Shown one piece after another: positions 27,442-36,145 of a stretch of DNA of 64,000 bases (position 1 is its first letter; each line of letters starts with the position of its first letter). Both the position numbers and the translations under genes were made by a program. The notes below the pieces were generated by a model, which saw only the letters and a list, made by a program, of their open reading frames with translations, made no database searches and had not been told where the DNA came from. The stretch comes from Thermobacillus sp. ZCTH02-B1 (lineage in GTDB: Bacteria; Bacillota; Bacilli; Paenibacillales; Paenibacillaceae), in contig NZ_LZRU01000009.1 of NCBI RefSeq assembly GCF_002159085.1, positions 372,001 to 436,000 on the forward strand, written 5' to 3'.

Positions 27442-30045
27442 TCAGACGGCCGCATCGACGAACCGGAGCAGCGCGAAGAGCGCGGCGGCGCCGGCGACGA
27501 GCGCCGCATCGCGGCGCGTGAAGCGGATCGGCAGCGCCGGCGCGGCCGGCCGTTCGCCGCCTCCGAACCCGCGCAGCGCAAGCGAAACGGCCACGCGTTC
27601 GGCCGCCTGCAGCATCGCGAGCAGGAACGGCGCGAGCGCGGCGGGCATCGCACGGAGCGGAACGCGGCCCGGAGGCACCGGATGCTTGCCGCGGGCGACG
27701 GCGATGCGCGCGAACCGGCCCCATTCCGCCGACATGAGCGGAATGAAGCGGAACAGCAAAGACACCGCCAGTCCCGTAGCCCGGACCGTCCGCACGGGCA
27801 GCCGGACGGCCGAGAGCAGCCGCTCGGCGGCCTGCCGCAGCCGGTACGGCGCAATCAGCGCGAGCAGCGGCATGCCGAGCAGCATGACCGCGAGAAGCCG
27901 CAGCATCGTGAGCGCCGTGTCACGCGCGGCGCCCGCATCCCGGGCGAAGGCGCCCGAGACGAGCACGAGCGCCGCGGTGAACGCGAGATACCAGACGATC
28001 GCGCCGCGGTACGGGCGCAGGAGCCGGCGGACGGGCAGGATCAGGGCGGCCGCGACGGCAAGGCCCGCCGCCGTGTCCGCCGGCCCGTCCGCCGCGAGGA
28101 CGCCCGCCGCCGTCAGCAGATACGCGGCCCAGAGCGCGCGCGGGTCGAGCTCGGCGAGGCGCCGCTCGAGGGCGGCCTCCGGCTTCCCGCGCCCGGCGGA
28201 ATCCGGGTGCGGCGCGGGCGCCGTCGCGGCCGCCTCATCGTCCGGCGCCGGTTCGCGCGTCCGCGCGGAAGCACCGGCCGGAGATGCCGCTCCGGCCGAC
28301 GCGGCTTCGCCCCGCGGCACCGCGGCCGCCCGCAGCGCCGCGGCCGTCCGCAGCGCCTGCGGCAGCGCATCGGGCGGCACGATGCTGCCGCCCTCCAGCA
28401 CGGTCCTCGCCCAGACCGCCTTCGGCGCCGCCTCGCGGATCGTGCCGCCGGCGAGGACGACGACGTCGTCGATGACCGGCCACAGCGCATCGAGATCGTG
28501 CGTCGCGACGATCGCGCCGCCGCCCGCCGCGCGATGGGCCGCCAGCCAGGCGCGGAGCGCGTCCGCTCCGGCGGCGTCGAGCCCGGCCGTCGGCTCGTCC
28601 AGAATGAGCCACGGCGCGCCCGCCGCCTCCAGGCAGGCCCGGGCCAGCCGGCGCTGCTCGCCGCCGCTCAGGGTCCACGGCGCAAGATCCAGCGCGGCCT
28701 CATCCGTCAGCCCCGCCCGCGCAAGCGCCGCCTTCGCCCGCCCTTCCCTTTCGCCCGCCGGCACCCCGTACGGCCGCATCGAATCGTACAGCTCGCCGCG
28801 CGCCGTGTCGCGAAACCAGGCGGACTCCGACCGCTGCATCGCGAAGCCGAACAGCAGCAGCCGGTCGCGGCGCGGCCGGCCGCCTGCCCATACCGGAACG
28901 CCGCCGAGCGTCACGCCGCCTTCGGACGGACGGCGCAGCCCGGCCATCGTTTCGAGCAGCGTCGTCTTTCCCGCGCCGTTCGGCCCGACGACGGCCGTGA
29001 TGCGTCCGGCGCGGAAGACGGCCGAAACCCCGCGCAGCGCGGCCGCGCCGCCGTCGAGGCGCACCGTGAGCCCGTCGATCCGCCAATCCCCGGGGCTTCC
29101 GTCCGCGGGCGGCGCACCCCCGCGCTCCGGACATGCGCCTCCGCCCTCCGGACGCGCGCCTTCGCCCGCAACTTCCGCGAGGAACCGCTCCGCCTCCTCC
29201 GGCAGATCGCCGAGCGCCGCGATCGCGCGCGCCAGCTCCTCCGGCTTGAGCGGCAGCGGCTCGAATCCGAGGCCGAATCTCCGCAGCGCGAGCGCCGTCC
29301 GGACGGCGTGCGGCACCCCGCACCCGATCCGCTCGCACGGACTCGGTCCCCCGTCTTTTGCGAGGAAGAACGCCTCCGCCGGCCCGTCGAACACGATCTG
29401 TCCGTCCTTGAGCCCCAGCACCCGGTCTTCCCGGTCGATGTCTTCCGCCGAATGGGTAATCCAGACGACGGCGGCGCCCGCCGCCCGCATCCGGCGCGCG
29501 CCCTCCAACACCAGCGCCCGGCCGGCGGCATCCAGCATCGATGCCGCCTCGTCGAACACGAGGAGCGGCGCGCCGGAGGCGAGACATCCCGCCGCGGCGA
29601 GGAGCTGCTTCTGCCCGCCGGACAGCCGCTCCACCGGCATGAAACGCCGCTCCCACAGTCGGCACAGCCGGAGCAGGCGCGCGATCTCGCGAAGCGCCTC
29701 CTCTCCGCCGATTCCCCGCGCCTCGAGGGTCAGCGCGAGATCCTCCCAGGGCGTCGACCCGGCGATCGCCGCCTCCGGATCCTGCGTGACGAAGGGAATC
29801 GGCCGGTCCCCCGCGAAACCGCGGCTGATCCCGCCGCGGAACGTCGTTCCGGTCCCGGCCGACGGGATGAGCCCGGCGATCAGCTTCGCCAGCGTGCTCT
29901 TGCCGCTGCCGTTCGGCCCGGCGACGTGCACCCATTCGCCCGGCGCGATCTCGAGCCGGTCGACCCTCAGCAGCGTGCGCCCGCCTTCCGCCTCCACGCT
30001 CCCCCCGCAAATCCGAAAAGGTTCCGCCCGCGCCATTTTTTTCAT
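27442..30045 (-). CDS. Fused ECF transporter energizing module (ATPase-ATPase-EcfT)
   Basis: A single 867-residue chain that appears to combine all three energizing parts of an ECF vitamin importer. Domain 1 (about 8-245): Walker A GPNGSGKST, signature LSGGQ, LLVFDEA, ITHS. Domain 2 (about 325-550): Walker A GPNGAGKTT, signature LSGGE, LILDEPTAGLD, ATHD. After a low-complexity Ala/Pro linker (about 575-625), an EcfT-type membrane domain (630-867) has four or five helices and the two Arg-Gly coupling motifs (VARGKH, ALRGFG). Such parts are usually separate genes; B. subtilis YkoD is a fused double ATPase but its T subunit is separate. Divergent bioY and a shared BirA operator point to biotin. 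Start ATG 30043-30045. Confidence 0.88.
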   Translation of the reverse strand: MKKMARAEPFRICGGSVEAEGGRTLLRVDRLEIAPGEWVHVAGPNGSGKSTLAKLIAGLIPSAGTGTTFRGGISRGFAGDRPIPFVTQDPEAAIAGSTPWEDLALTLEARGIGGEEALREIARLLRLCRLWERRFMPVERLSGGQKQLLAAAGCLASGAPLLVFDEAASMLDAAGRALVLEGARRMRAAGAAVVWITHSAEDIDREDRVLGLKDGQIVFDGPAEAFFLAKDGGPSPCERIGCGVPHAVRTALALRRFGLGFEPLPLKPEELARAIAALGDLPEEAERFLAEVAGEGARPEGGGACPERGGAPPADGSPGDWRIDGLTVRLDGGAAALRGVSAVFRAGRITAVVGPNGAGKTTLLETMAGLRRPSEGGVTLGGVPVWAGGRPRRDRLLLFGFAMQRSESAWFRDTARGELYDSMRPYGVPAGEREGRAKAALARAGLTDEAALDLAPWTLSGGEQRRLARACLEAAGAPWLILDEPTAGLDAAGADALRAWLAAHRAAGGGAIVATHDLDALWPVIDDVVVLAGGTIREAAPKAVWARTVLEGGSIVPPDALPQALRTAAALRAAAVPRGEAASAGAASPAGASARTREPAPDDEAAATAPAPHPDSAGRGKPEAALERRLAELDPRALWAAYLLTAAGVLAADGPADTAAGLAVAAALILPVRRLLRPYRGAIVWYLAFTAALVLVSGAFARDAGAARDTALTMLRLLAVMLLGMPLLALIAPYRLRQAAERLLSAVRLPVRTVRATGLAVSLLFRFIPLMSAEWGRFARIAVARGKHPVPPGRVPLRAMPAALAPFLLAMLQAAERVAVSLALRGFGGGERPAAPALPIRFTRRDAALVAGAAALFALLRFVDAAV

Positions 30046-30088
30046 CAAACCCCTGTACCTTCGGATTCAAACGTGCTACAATGCGAAA

Positions 30089-30121
30089 TGGTTAACCGCA
30101 AGTCCATAATAAGGTTAACAA
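30089..30121. promoter_or_regulatory. BirA operator between bioY and the ECF module
   Basis: Two inverted half-sites, TGGTTAACC (30089-30097) and GGTTAACAA (30113-30121), are separated by 15 bases, matching the Firmicute BirA operator. It overlaps possible promoters on both strands (TACAAT at 30077-30082 plus; TATTAT near 30105 minus), so biotin-loaded BirA could repress both genes. Confidence 0.88.
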
Positions 30122-30142
30122 TTAAGGGGTGAAAAAGCAATC

Positions 30143-30772
30143 ATGAACCTTCCGATTCGCGGCATTGTCCATGTGGCGCTGTTCGCCGCCCTGTTCATCG
30201 TCATGAGCATGATCAAGATTCCGCTTCCTTTTACACCGGTTCCGATCACGCTGCAAAACCTGGCCATCATGCTGGCCGGCGCGTTTCTCGGAGCCACGGG
30301 CGGATTCTTCGCCATCGGCCTCGTCATCGCGCTGACCGCCCTCGGGCTGCCGCTGCTGCACGGGCAGGGCGGGCTCTCCTACGTGCTCGGCCCGACCGGC
30401 GGCTTTCTGCTCGCGTTCCCGTTCTGCGCGGCGGCGGTCGGCTGGTGCACCGGGAAGCTGTTCGACACGCGCCTGCACCGGACGAACCGCATCCTGTTCA
30501 CGCTGGTGATGTTCTTCATCTTCCTGATCTGCGGCTCGCTTCTCTCCTATCTTGCCGGTCTGCCCTGGCTGGCGCGCGTCGCCGGTCTCTCCTTCGCCGG
30601 CGCGATCGCCGCGGGCTTCGCGCCCTTCATCGGCGGCGACATCGTGAAGTCCGTCATCGCCGCCGTGACCGTCTCGGCGCTCGCTCCGCACGTGATCGCG
30701 CTGCGCGGCCGGATGCGGTCGTCCCGCGCGGCGGACGCAGGGGTGCCTGCCGACGGGACCCGCGCCGGATGA
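30143..30772 (+). CDS. bioY: BioY, biotin-binding S component
   Basis: Substrate-binding membrane subunit for biotin uptake, 209 residues with six helices and the BioY pattern (FTPVPITLQNLAIMLAGAFLG, GLPLLHGQGGLSYVLGPTGGFLLAF, GDIVKSVIAA). AAGGGGTG precedes the ATG. Divergent from the fused ECF module and under the same BirA operator, so together they form a complete biotin importer. The last 20 residues are a non-conserved basic tail. Confidence 0.95.
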   Translation: MNLPIRGIVHVALFAALFIVMSMIKIPLPFTPVPITLQNLAIMLAGAFLGATGGFFAIGLVIALTALGLPLLHGQGGLSYVLGPTGGFLLAFPFCAAAVGWCTGKLFDTRLHRTNRILFTLVMFFIFLICGSLLSYLAGLPWLARVAGLSFAGAIAAGFAPFIGGDIVKSVIAAVTVSALAPHVIALRGRMRSSRAADAGVPADGTRAG

Positions 30773-30800
30773 GACGCGCGCCGTCCCGGCCGACAACCAA

Positions 30801-30852
30801 AACATCCAAACCTCCGTCCGCCCCATGCGGTCCGGCCGGAGGTTTGGATGTT
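30801..30852 (-). terminator. Terminator between bioY and the opuC operon
   Basis: A 16-bp stem (30801-30816 with 30837-30852) with GC inner pairing. On the minus strand it is followed by TTTTGG, so it ends the opuC operon; it starts 28 bases after bioY and may act on both sides. Confidence 0.75.
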
Positions 30853-30854
30853 GA

Positions 30855-31766
30855 TCAACCTTCAATCAGGCCGAGCTCGACGAGAAATTCCCTTGCCACG
30901 TCTTCCTCTTTCAACCCTTCGGCATCGACCTTCGCGTTCAACCGCTGCATCGTCACGTCATCCAGTTTGCCCGCCAGCCGGTTGAACAGCGCTTCGAGCC
31001 CCGGATACCGTTCCAGCGCGTCCTGACGGACCAACGGCGCCCCGTGGTACGGCGGGAAGAACGACTTGTCGTCCTGCAGGATCTTCAGCTGATGCACGAC
31101 GAGCATGCCGTCGGTCGCATAGGCGTTGATGACGTCAACCTTTCCTTCCCCGATGGAAGGATAGCGCAGTCCGGCATCCATGCCTTTCTCGTCCGCGAAC
31201 GTCATGCCATAGACTTCCTTCAAACCAGGCAGACCGTCCGGGCGGTCCAGAAACTCGAACTCGCAGCCGATCACCAGCCGGTCCGACACTTTCGCCAGAT
31301 CGCTGTACGTCTCGAGGCCGAGCTCATCCGCCAGGTCCTGTTTGACCGCCAGCGTATACGTATTGTTGAAGCCCCAGGGCTCCAGGAACTTCAGATTGTC
31401 CCGTTCCACCAGTTCCTTCGCCCTCGCGAGCGTTTCTTCCGCATTTCCGGTTTCTTCCTGATAATAATTGGCCACAATCGTGCCGCTGTAATCGACATAC
31501 ATCTGGATATCGCCGTTTCGCAAGGCCTGCCATGCGACATTGGAACCGCCGAGGTTGACTTTCCGTTCAACCCGGATGTCCATGTTTTCTTCGATCAGGA
31601 TCGCCATCATGTGAGCCAGCAGAATGTTTTCCGTGAAGTTTTTCGAACCGACCGTCAGTTTGCCCGCTTTTTCGCTTCCGCCGTTTCGTTCGCCTCCGCC
31701 GCCGCAGCCTCCGAGCACCAGGACCAGCACCAGCGCGAGAGCGGACAGCGACTTGACAGCTTTCAT
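30855..31766 (-). CDS. opuCC: Osmoprotectant ABC transporter substrate-binding lipoprotein
   Basis: Surface receptor for compatible solutes (glycine betaine, choline, carnitine or related), 303 residues. Lipobox LGGC at about 18-21; OpuAC/ProX-type domain with VGSKNFTENILLAHM, GDIQMYVDYSGT and DVINAYATDGMLV. Third gene of the operon after opuCA and opuCB. Substrate cannot be told from sequence alone. Confidence 0.9.
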   Translation of the reverse strand: MKAVKSLSALALVLVLVLGGCGGGGERNGGSEKAGKLTVGSKNFTENILLAHMMAILIEENMDIRVERKVNLGGSNVAWQALRNGDIQMYVDYSGTIVANYYQEETGNAEETLARAKELVERDNLKFLEPWGFNNTYTLAVKQDLADELGLETYSDLAKVSDRLVIGCEFEFLDRPDGLPGLKEVYGMTFADEKGMDAGLRYPSIGEGKVDVINAYATDGMLVVHQLKILQDDKSFFPPYHGAPLVRQDALERYPGLEALFNRLAGKLDDVTMQRLNAKVDAEGLKEEDVAREFLVELGLIEG

Positions 31767-31795
31767 CCATCACGACTCCTTTCCCATGGTTTTTG

Positions 31796-32452
31796 TCAGA
31801 TTTTCAGACCTTTCGGCGTGACCGCCCGTTCCAGTCTGCCCAGCACGAAATCGAGCAGCAGCGCCAGCAGCGCCGCGGGGACCGCGCCGATCAGCACGAG
31901 CGCGTCCATGCTGCGGGATATGCCCAGAAAAATGAAATCGCCCAGTCCGCCCGCCCCGATGAAGGCCGCCAGGGTGGCGGTGCCGACATTGATGACCGTC
32001 GAAGTCCGGACGCCGGCCATGATCACCGGAAAAGCGATCGGCAGCTGAATGCGGAACAGAATTTGCGTATCCGTCATCCCCATTCCGGAAGCCGCCTCGA
32101 TGACCGACTTGTCCACGCTCACGATGCCGGTGTGCGTGTTCCGGATGATCGGGAGCAACGAATACAGGAAAAGCGCGATGATCGACGGCAATTCACCGAT
32201 TCCGAACAATGGAATCATGAAGCCGAGCAGCGCCAGGCTCGGAATCGTCTGCAGCATGCCGGCCGTCCCGATGACGGGACCTTCCAGCCTCCTGAACCGG
32301 CTGACGGCGATGCCCAGCGTGACGCCGATGACGATCGCAATGCCCACGGAGACGGCGACCAGCTTGATATGCTGGAGGACGGCCATTCCCAGTTCCGCAT
32401 GCCTCATCTCCAGTTGCTGCACGATTTGTTCCCACAACGACCGTCTGTTCAT
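31796..32452 (-). CDS. opuCB: Osmoprotectant ABC transporter permease
   Basis: Membrane subunit of the solute importer, 218 residues and six helices, with the binding-protein-dependent permease motif EAASGMGMTDTQILFRIQLPIAF (EAA loop, about 119-141). Its ATG overlaps the opuCA stop by four bases (ATGA). The frame stays open back through opuCA, but the upstream part is shadow. B. subtilis OpuC has two different permeases (CB and CD); only one is present here, implying a homodimer. Confidence 0.92.
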   Translation of the reverse strand: MNRRSLWEQIVQQLEMRHAELGMAVLQHIKLVAVSVGIAIVIGVTLGIAVSRFRRLEGPVIGTAGMLQTIPSLALLGFMIPLFGIGELPSIIALFLYSLLPIIRNTHTGIVSVDKSVIEAASGMGMTDTQILFRIQLPIAFPVIMAGVRTSTVINVGTATLAAFIGAGGLGDFIFLGISRSMDALVLIGAVPAALLALLLDFVLGRLERAVTPKGLKI

Positions 32453-33585
32453 GAACCCACCCCGGCTTCCGCTTCCTTCCATCGACCGGCAAGCACGGTC
32501 AGGAGCGATCCCTTGGTCACAACCCCCGTCAATTTGCCTTGGCTGTCGACGACCGGGATCAATCCGAAGCGGGATTCCGATATTTTGACCAACGCGTCCC
32601 TGGCTGTCGCTTCGAGGGGAAGGATCGGATCGGCCGGCTGCATGATTTCGCCGACGGACTGAATGCGGGCGGCATCCCCCTGCAGGTCGTACGCGCTGAC
32701 GATTCCGAGCAGCCTGCCCTGCTCGTCGACGCACAGCAGCGTATCCGTATGTCGTTGCCGCATGTGGGAAATCGCGCGCTCGGGGGATCGATGGGGGGAA
32801 ATGGTTGCCGGGTCGGAACGCATCACCTCGGTGACGGGGAGCAGCTCCGGATTTTGGAATATTCGATTTTTTCCGATAAATTGCTCCACAAATCCGTGCA
32901 CCGGGTTCGTGAGCAGCCGTTCCGGCGTATCCAGCTGCAGCAGTTCCCCGTCTTTGAGGATGGCGATGCGATCGCCCATGCGGATCGCCTCGTCCATGTC
33001 GTGGGTAACGAAGATGATCGTCTTTCGGAATTCCTTCTGCAGCCGCAGGAACTCGTCTTGCAGCTGTTCGCGCGTGATCGGGTCCAATGCGCCGAACGGC
33101 TCGTCCATCAGGATCAGCTCGGGATCCGCGGCCATCGCCCTGGCGACGCCGACCCGCTGCTGTTGTCCGCCCGACAGCTCCTTCGGATAGCGCCGCGCGA
33201 ACACCGCCGGATCGAGCCCGACGAGATGAAGCAGTTCTTCCACGCGCTGGCGGATCTTTTTCCGGTCCCAACCCTTCAGGGCGGGCACGAGCGCAATGTT
33301 CTCCTCAATCGTATAATGGGGAAACAGTCCGATCTGTTGGATCACATAGCCGATATTTCGCCTGAGCTCCACGACATTCTGTTTGGCGATGTCTTTGCCG
33401 TCCACCGTGATGGTGCCTTCCGTATGCGGAATCAACCGGTTGATCATTTTCAGGGTGGTCGTTTTTCCGCATCCGCTCGGGCCGATCAGGACGAGAAACT
33501 CGCCCCGCTGGACCCGGAAGCTGAGCGATTTCACGGATCGAAAACCGTTCTTGTAAGTTTTGCTGACATTGTCGAATACGACCAT
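32449..33585 (-). CDS. opuCA: Osmoprotectant ABC transporter ATP-binding protein
   Basis: ATPase of the importer, 378 residues. Walker A GPSGCGKTT (about 35-43), Q-loop VIQQIGLFPH, signature LSGGQQQRVG, Walker B ILMDEPFGALD, H-loop VTHD, then two CBS domains (about 250-370), which in OpuA-type systems sense ionic strength or nucleotides. ATG 33583-33585 with GGGAGG 6 bases upstream; the longer frame is not family-like. First gene of the operon, 94 bases after the predicted transcription start. Confidence 0.94.
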   Translation of the reverse strand: MVVFDNVSKTYKNGFRSVKSLSFRVQRGEFLVLIGPSGCGKTTTLKMINRLIPHTEGTITVDGKDIAKQNVVELRRNIGYVIQQIGLFPHYTIEENIALVPALKGWDRKKIRQRVEELLHLVGLDPAVFARRYPKELSGGQQQRVGVARAMAADPELILMDEPFGALDPITREQLQDEFLRLQKEFRKTIIFVTHDMDEAIRMGDRIAILKDGELLQLDTPERLLTNPVHGFVEQFIGKNRIFQNPELLPVTEVMRSDPATISPHRSPERAISHMRQRHTDTLLCVDEQGRLLGIVSAYDLQGDAARIQSVGEIMQPADPILPLEATARDALVKISESRFGLIPVVDSQGKLTGVVTKGSLLTVLAGRWKEAEAGVGS

Positions 33586-33685
33586 GGACTTCCTCCCTTC
33601 CGATTTCTTTCGTTCATCCCCCTCCGTCTTGCGCCCTGTCCTTCCCACATTCGCCGCTTGAGACGCGGACGAACCGATTTCTTTC

Positions 33686-33715
33686 AGTTTAGGCAACCGT
33701 GCGGAATCCTGTCAA
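33686..33715 (-). promoter_or_regulatory. Sigma-A promoter of the opuC operon
   Basis: TTGACA (33710-33715), 18 bases, TAAACT (33686-33691) on the minus strand. Confidence 0.65.
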
Positions 33716-33831
33716 AAGGAGTGAGCCCGGGCATTCGGGGTCATCGGAGCCTCATCCGGCATGAGGGGAGACAGGCGGAGGTATTCTCACATATCCACCC
33801 GTATCCTGCCCGATGCATACCGGAACGGACT

Positions 33832-33845
33832 TGTAAACGCTTTCA
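33832..33845. promoter_or_regulatory. CcpA (cre) site candidate
   Basis: TGTAAACGCTTTCA fits the cre consensus TGWAANCGNTNWCA on the minus strand (TGAAAGCGTTTACA). It lies about 115 bases upstream of the opuC -35 and 90 bases after ricA. The remaining 351-bp opuCA-ricA gap holds only this and the opuC promoter. Confidence 0.5.
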
Positions 33846-33936
33846 ATCAAAAGGTTAAAAAGGCTCCCGCAGGCAGACCCCATGGTCCCCCGTCGGAAGC
33901 CGGATCGCTGGCCCCTTCGCCGCAGAATCCGAACGG

Positions 33937-34446
33937 TCAGCCGTCGCGGCCCGCAGGTTCCGGCGCGCCTTCGACATCCAGCTTCTGCGCGATCGTGTCG
34001 CGGATGACCGAGACGACGAGCTGCAGCAGATAGTTGATGTCCGACTGGTACTGCTTGAAGTCGGCGACGATCGGAATCCGGTCGAGCTCGTCCTGCAGCG
34101 CCTCGATCTCGGCCTCGATCTTCTTCACCATCGCCGGATTCTCGAACCGTTCGAACGCGACGATTTCCTTCTGCTTCTTCTTGATCTGCGCGATGATCGA
34201 CTGCACCTTCTCGTTGCGCTTGATCTGCGCCTCGGCGCGGCGGTAATGCTGCACTTCGTCCGAGGTGTAGATCATCTCGGCGAGTTCCTTCGCCTTCGCC
34301 ATGATGTCGGCGCGGATCACGAGATCGCGCGAATCGTATTTCGGAATGCCGCAGCCATGCCCGCGGCCGTGATCATGGTCATGATCGTGACCATCCCCAT
34401 GGCCGCGGACGTCTGCGTTTGCGGCTCCAACCGTATGTTCGGCCAT
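33937..34446 (-). CDS. ricA: RicA (YmcA), YlbF family, with His-rich N-terminal extension
   Basis: RicA, RicF and RicT form a complex that carries Fe-S clusters and guides RNase Y processing, affecting biofilm formation, competence and sporulation in B. subtilis. The YlbF-type helical domain is at about 36-155 (DIMAKAKELAEMIYTSDEVQHY). Before it lies a 35-residue extension with HGDGHDHDHDHGRGHGCG, including the only cysteine of the protein. B. subtilis YmcA lacks this extension and has its cysteine near the C-terminus. A strong AAGGAGAGAGG site before the ATG supports the long form. Directly downstream of miaB, as in B. subtilis. Confidence 0.88.
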   Translation of the reverse strand: MAEHTVGAANADVRGHGDGHDHDHDHGRGHGCGIPKYDSRDLVIRADIMAKAKELAEMIYTSDEVQHYRRAEAQIKRNEKVQSIIAQIKKKQKEIVAFERFENPAMVKKIEAEIEALQDELDRIPIVADFKQYQSDINYLLQLVVSVIRDTIAQKLDVEGAPEPAGRDG

Positions 34447-34480
34447 CCTGCCTCTCTCCTTGGCGCGCGGACCCTGCGCT

Positions 34481-36034
34481 TTAGGACGCCGCTCCGGCCT
34501 TCTGCAGCACGGGTTCCGCCTTGATATACCAGGTCTGCGGGTCCGTGACCCGCACGTGCGCGAACGTGCCGATCCATTCCTCCGGCCCCTCGAAATGAAC
34601 GAGCTTGTTCGTCCGGGTCCTGCCGGACAGCACGTTCGGGTTGTTCTTGCTCCGGCCTTCCACGAGCACTTCGACGATCTGCCCGCGCAGCTTCTCGTTG
34701 CTCATCCTGCTCAGCTCCGCGATCAGCTCGTTGAGCCGGGTGAGCCGTTCCTTCTTCACTTCGGGCGGCACGTTGTCCTCCATCTCGGCGGCCGGCGTGC
34801 CGGCGCGCGGCGAGTAAATGAACGTGAACGCCGAGTCGAAGCCGACCTCGCGGACGAGCGACATCGTCTCCTCGAACTGCTCCTCCGTCTCGCCCGGGAA
34901 GCCGACGATGATGTCCGTCGTCAGCACGACGTCCGGGATCGCGGCCCGGATCTTGCGCACGAGCTCCAGATACGACTCGCGCGTATACTTGCGGCCCATC
35001 CGCTTCAGAATCTCCGTGCTGCCGGACTGCACCGGCAGGTGGATGTGCTCGACGAGATTGCCGCGCCGGCTCAGCACCTCGATCAACCGGTCGTCGAAAT
35101 CGCGCGGGTGGCTCGTCGTGAACCGGATGCGCGGAATATCGATCTTCGACAGGTCCTCCATCAGATCGGCGAACCGGTAGCGGCGATCCGTGAAGTCCTT
35201 CCCATACGCGTTGACGTTCTGGCCGAGCAGCGTGATCTCCTTGTAACCCTGGCGGGCCAGATCGCGCACCTCCGCGATCACGTCCTCGGGCAGCCGGCTG
35301 CGCTCCTTGCCGCGCGTGTACGGCACGATGCAATACGTGCAGAACTTGTCGCAGCCGTACATGATGTTCACCCACGCGCGCATGCCTTCGCGCTTCTTCG
35401 GCAGATTCTCGATGATGTCGCCTTCCTTCGACCACACTTCGACGACCATCTCTTTGCCGAAATACGCGTCCCGAAGCAGGATCGGCAGGCGGTGGATGTT
35501 GTGGGTGCCGAACACGAGATCGACGTAAGCGTATTTCCGCAGGATGCGCGCGACGACGGCCTCCTCCTGCGACATGCAGCCGCAGACGCCGAGGATGAGC
35601 TCCGGCTTCTCGAGCTTGAGCGATTTCAGGTGGCCGAGCTCGCCGAACACCCGGTCCTCCGCGTTCTCCCGCACGGCGCACGTGTTCAGCAGGATGACGT
35701 CCGCTTCGCGGCGGTCGTCCGTCCACTCGAAGCCCATCCGCTCGAGCAGGCCCTTCATCACTTCGGTGTCATGCTCGTTCATCTGGCAGCCGTAGGTGTA
35801 GATGATATATTTTTTCCCCTTGCCGAACGTGCGGAGCTCCTCCGGGACCGCCTCCTCGTACAGCACCCTGACCGGCTCCCGGCCGCGCTGCCTTTCCAGG
35901 CGGTAGTTCGGTTCGGACTTCAGCAGAATCTCGCGTCCGCCGATCCGGATCCGCTTGCCGTGTTCGTCTTCGGAGATGACCTTCATGTCCGAGAAGTCGA
36001 AGTAGCGGCTGTAGTCCTTCGTCTCGCTCGCCAC
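34481..36034 (-). CDS. miaB: tRNA 2-methylthio-N6-isopentenyladenosine synthase
   Basis: Radical SAM enzyme that adds a methylthio group to i6A37 of tRNAs reading UNN codons. The 517-residue protein has the N-terminal MTTase domain with three cluster cysteines ([24 protein letters not shown]), the radical SAM motif CDKFCTYC, and a C-terminal TRAM domain. GTG 36032-36034 is taken as the start: an in-frame ATG farther upstream lies inside the -10 element. B. subtilis MiaB is 509 residues. Confidence 0.95.
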   Translation of the reverse strand: MASETKDYSRYFDFSDMKVISEDEHGKRIRIGGREILLKSEPNYRLERQRGREPVRVLYEEAVPEELRTFGKGKKYIIYTYGCQMNEHDTEVMKGLLERMGFEWTDDRREADVILLNTCAVRENAEDRVFGELGHLKSLKLEKPELILGVCGCMSQEEAVVARILRKYAYVDLVFGTHNIHRLPILLRDAYFGKEMVVEVWSKEGDIIENLPKKREGMRAWVNIMYGCDKFCTYCIVPYTRGKERSRLPEDVIAEVRDLARQGYKEITLLGQNVNAYGKDFTDRRYRFADLMEDLSKIDIPRIRFTTSHPRDFDDRLIEVLSRRGNLVEHIHLPVQSGSTEILKRMGRKYTRESYLELVRKIRAAIPDVVLTTDIIVGFPGETEEQFEETMSLVREVGFDSAFTFIYSPRAGTPAAEMEDNVPPEVKKERLTRLNELIAELSRMSNEKLRGQIVEVLVEGRSKNNPNVLSGRTRTNKLVHFEGPEEWIGTFAHVRVTDPQTWYIKAEPVLQKAGAAS

Positions 36035-36065
36035 GAACCATCGCCTCGCTTCCGTAATCCTGCCC

Positions 36066-36071
36066 ATTATA
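36066..36071 (-). promoter_or_regulatory. Extended -10 promoter for miaB-ricA
   Basis: Minus-strand TGCTATAAT is an extended -10 with a perfect TATAAT; no clear -35 is seen. It decides the miaB start, since the upstream ATG overlaps it. Confidence 0.6.
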
Positions 36072-36145
36072 GCATGAAACGAAGCCGGAACGCTACAGGA
36101 AGCGCCCGGCACGGCGGATTCCGGAAGCGAACCGAAGGACAAGCG

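Noticed and set aside
27442-30045. Mis-assembly joining three genes
   Set aside because: The domains are each complete, the linkers keep the genome's codon style and no stop or ribosome site appears at the junctions; long-read confirmation is still suggested in the findings.
26623-30132. Plus-strand open frame of 1169 codons opposite the ECF fusion gene
   Set aside because: It is Arg/Pro/Ala-rich antisense shadow of a GC-rich gene; the minus strand has complete ABC motifs.
31796-33271. A 491-residue permease fusion
   Set aside because: The first part is shadow of opuCA; the permease starts at the ATGA overlap 32449-32452.
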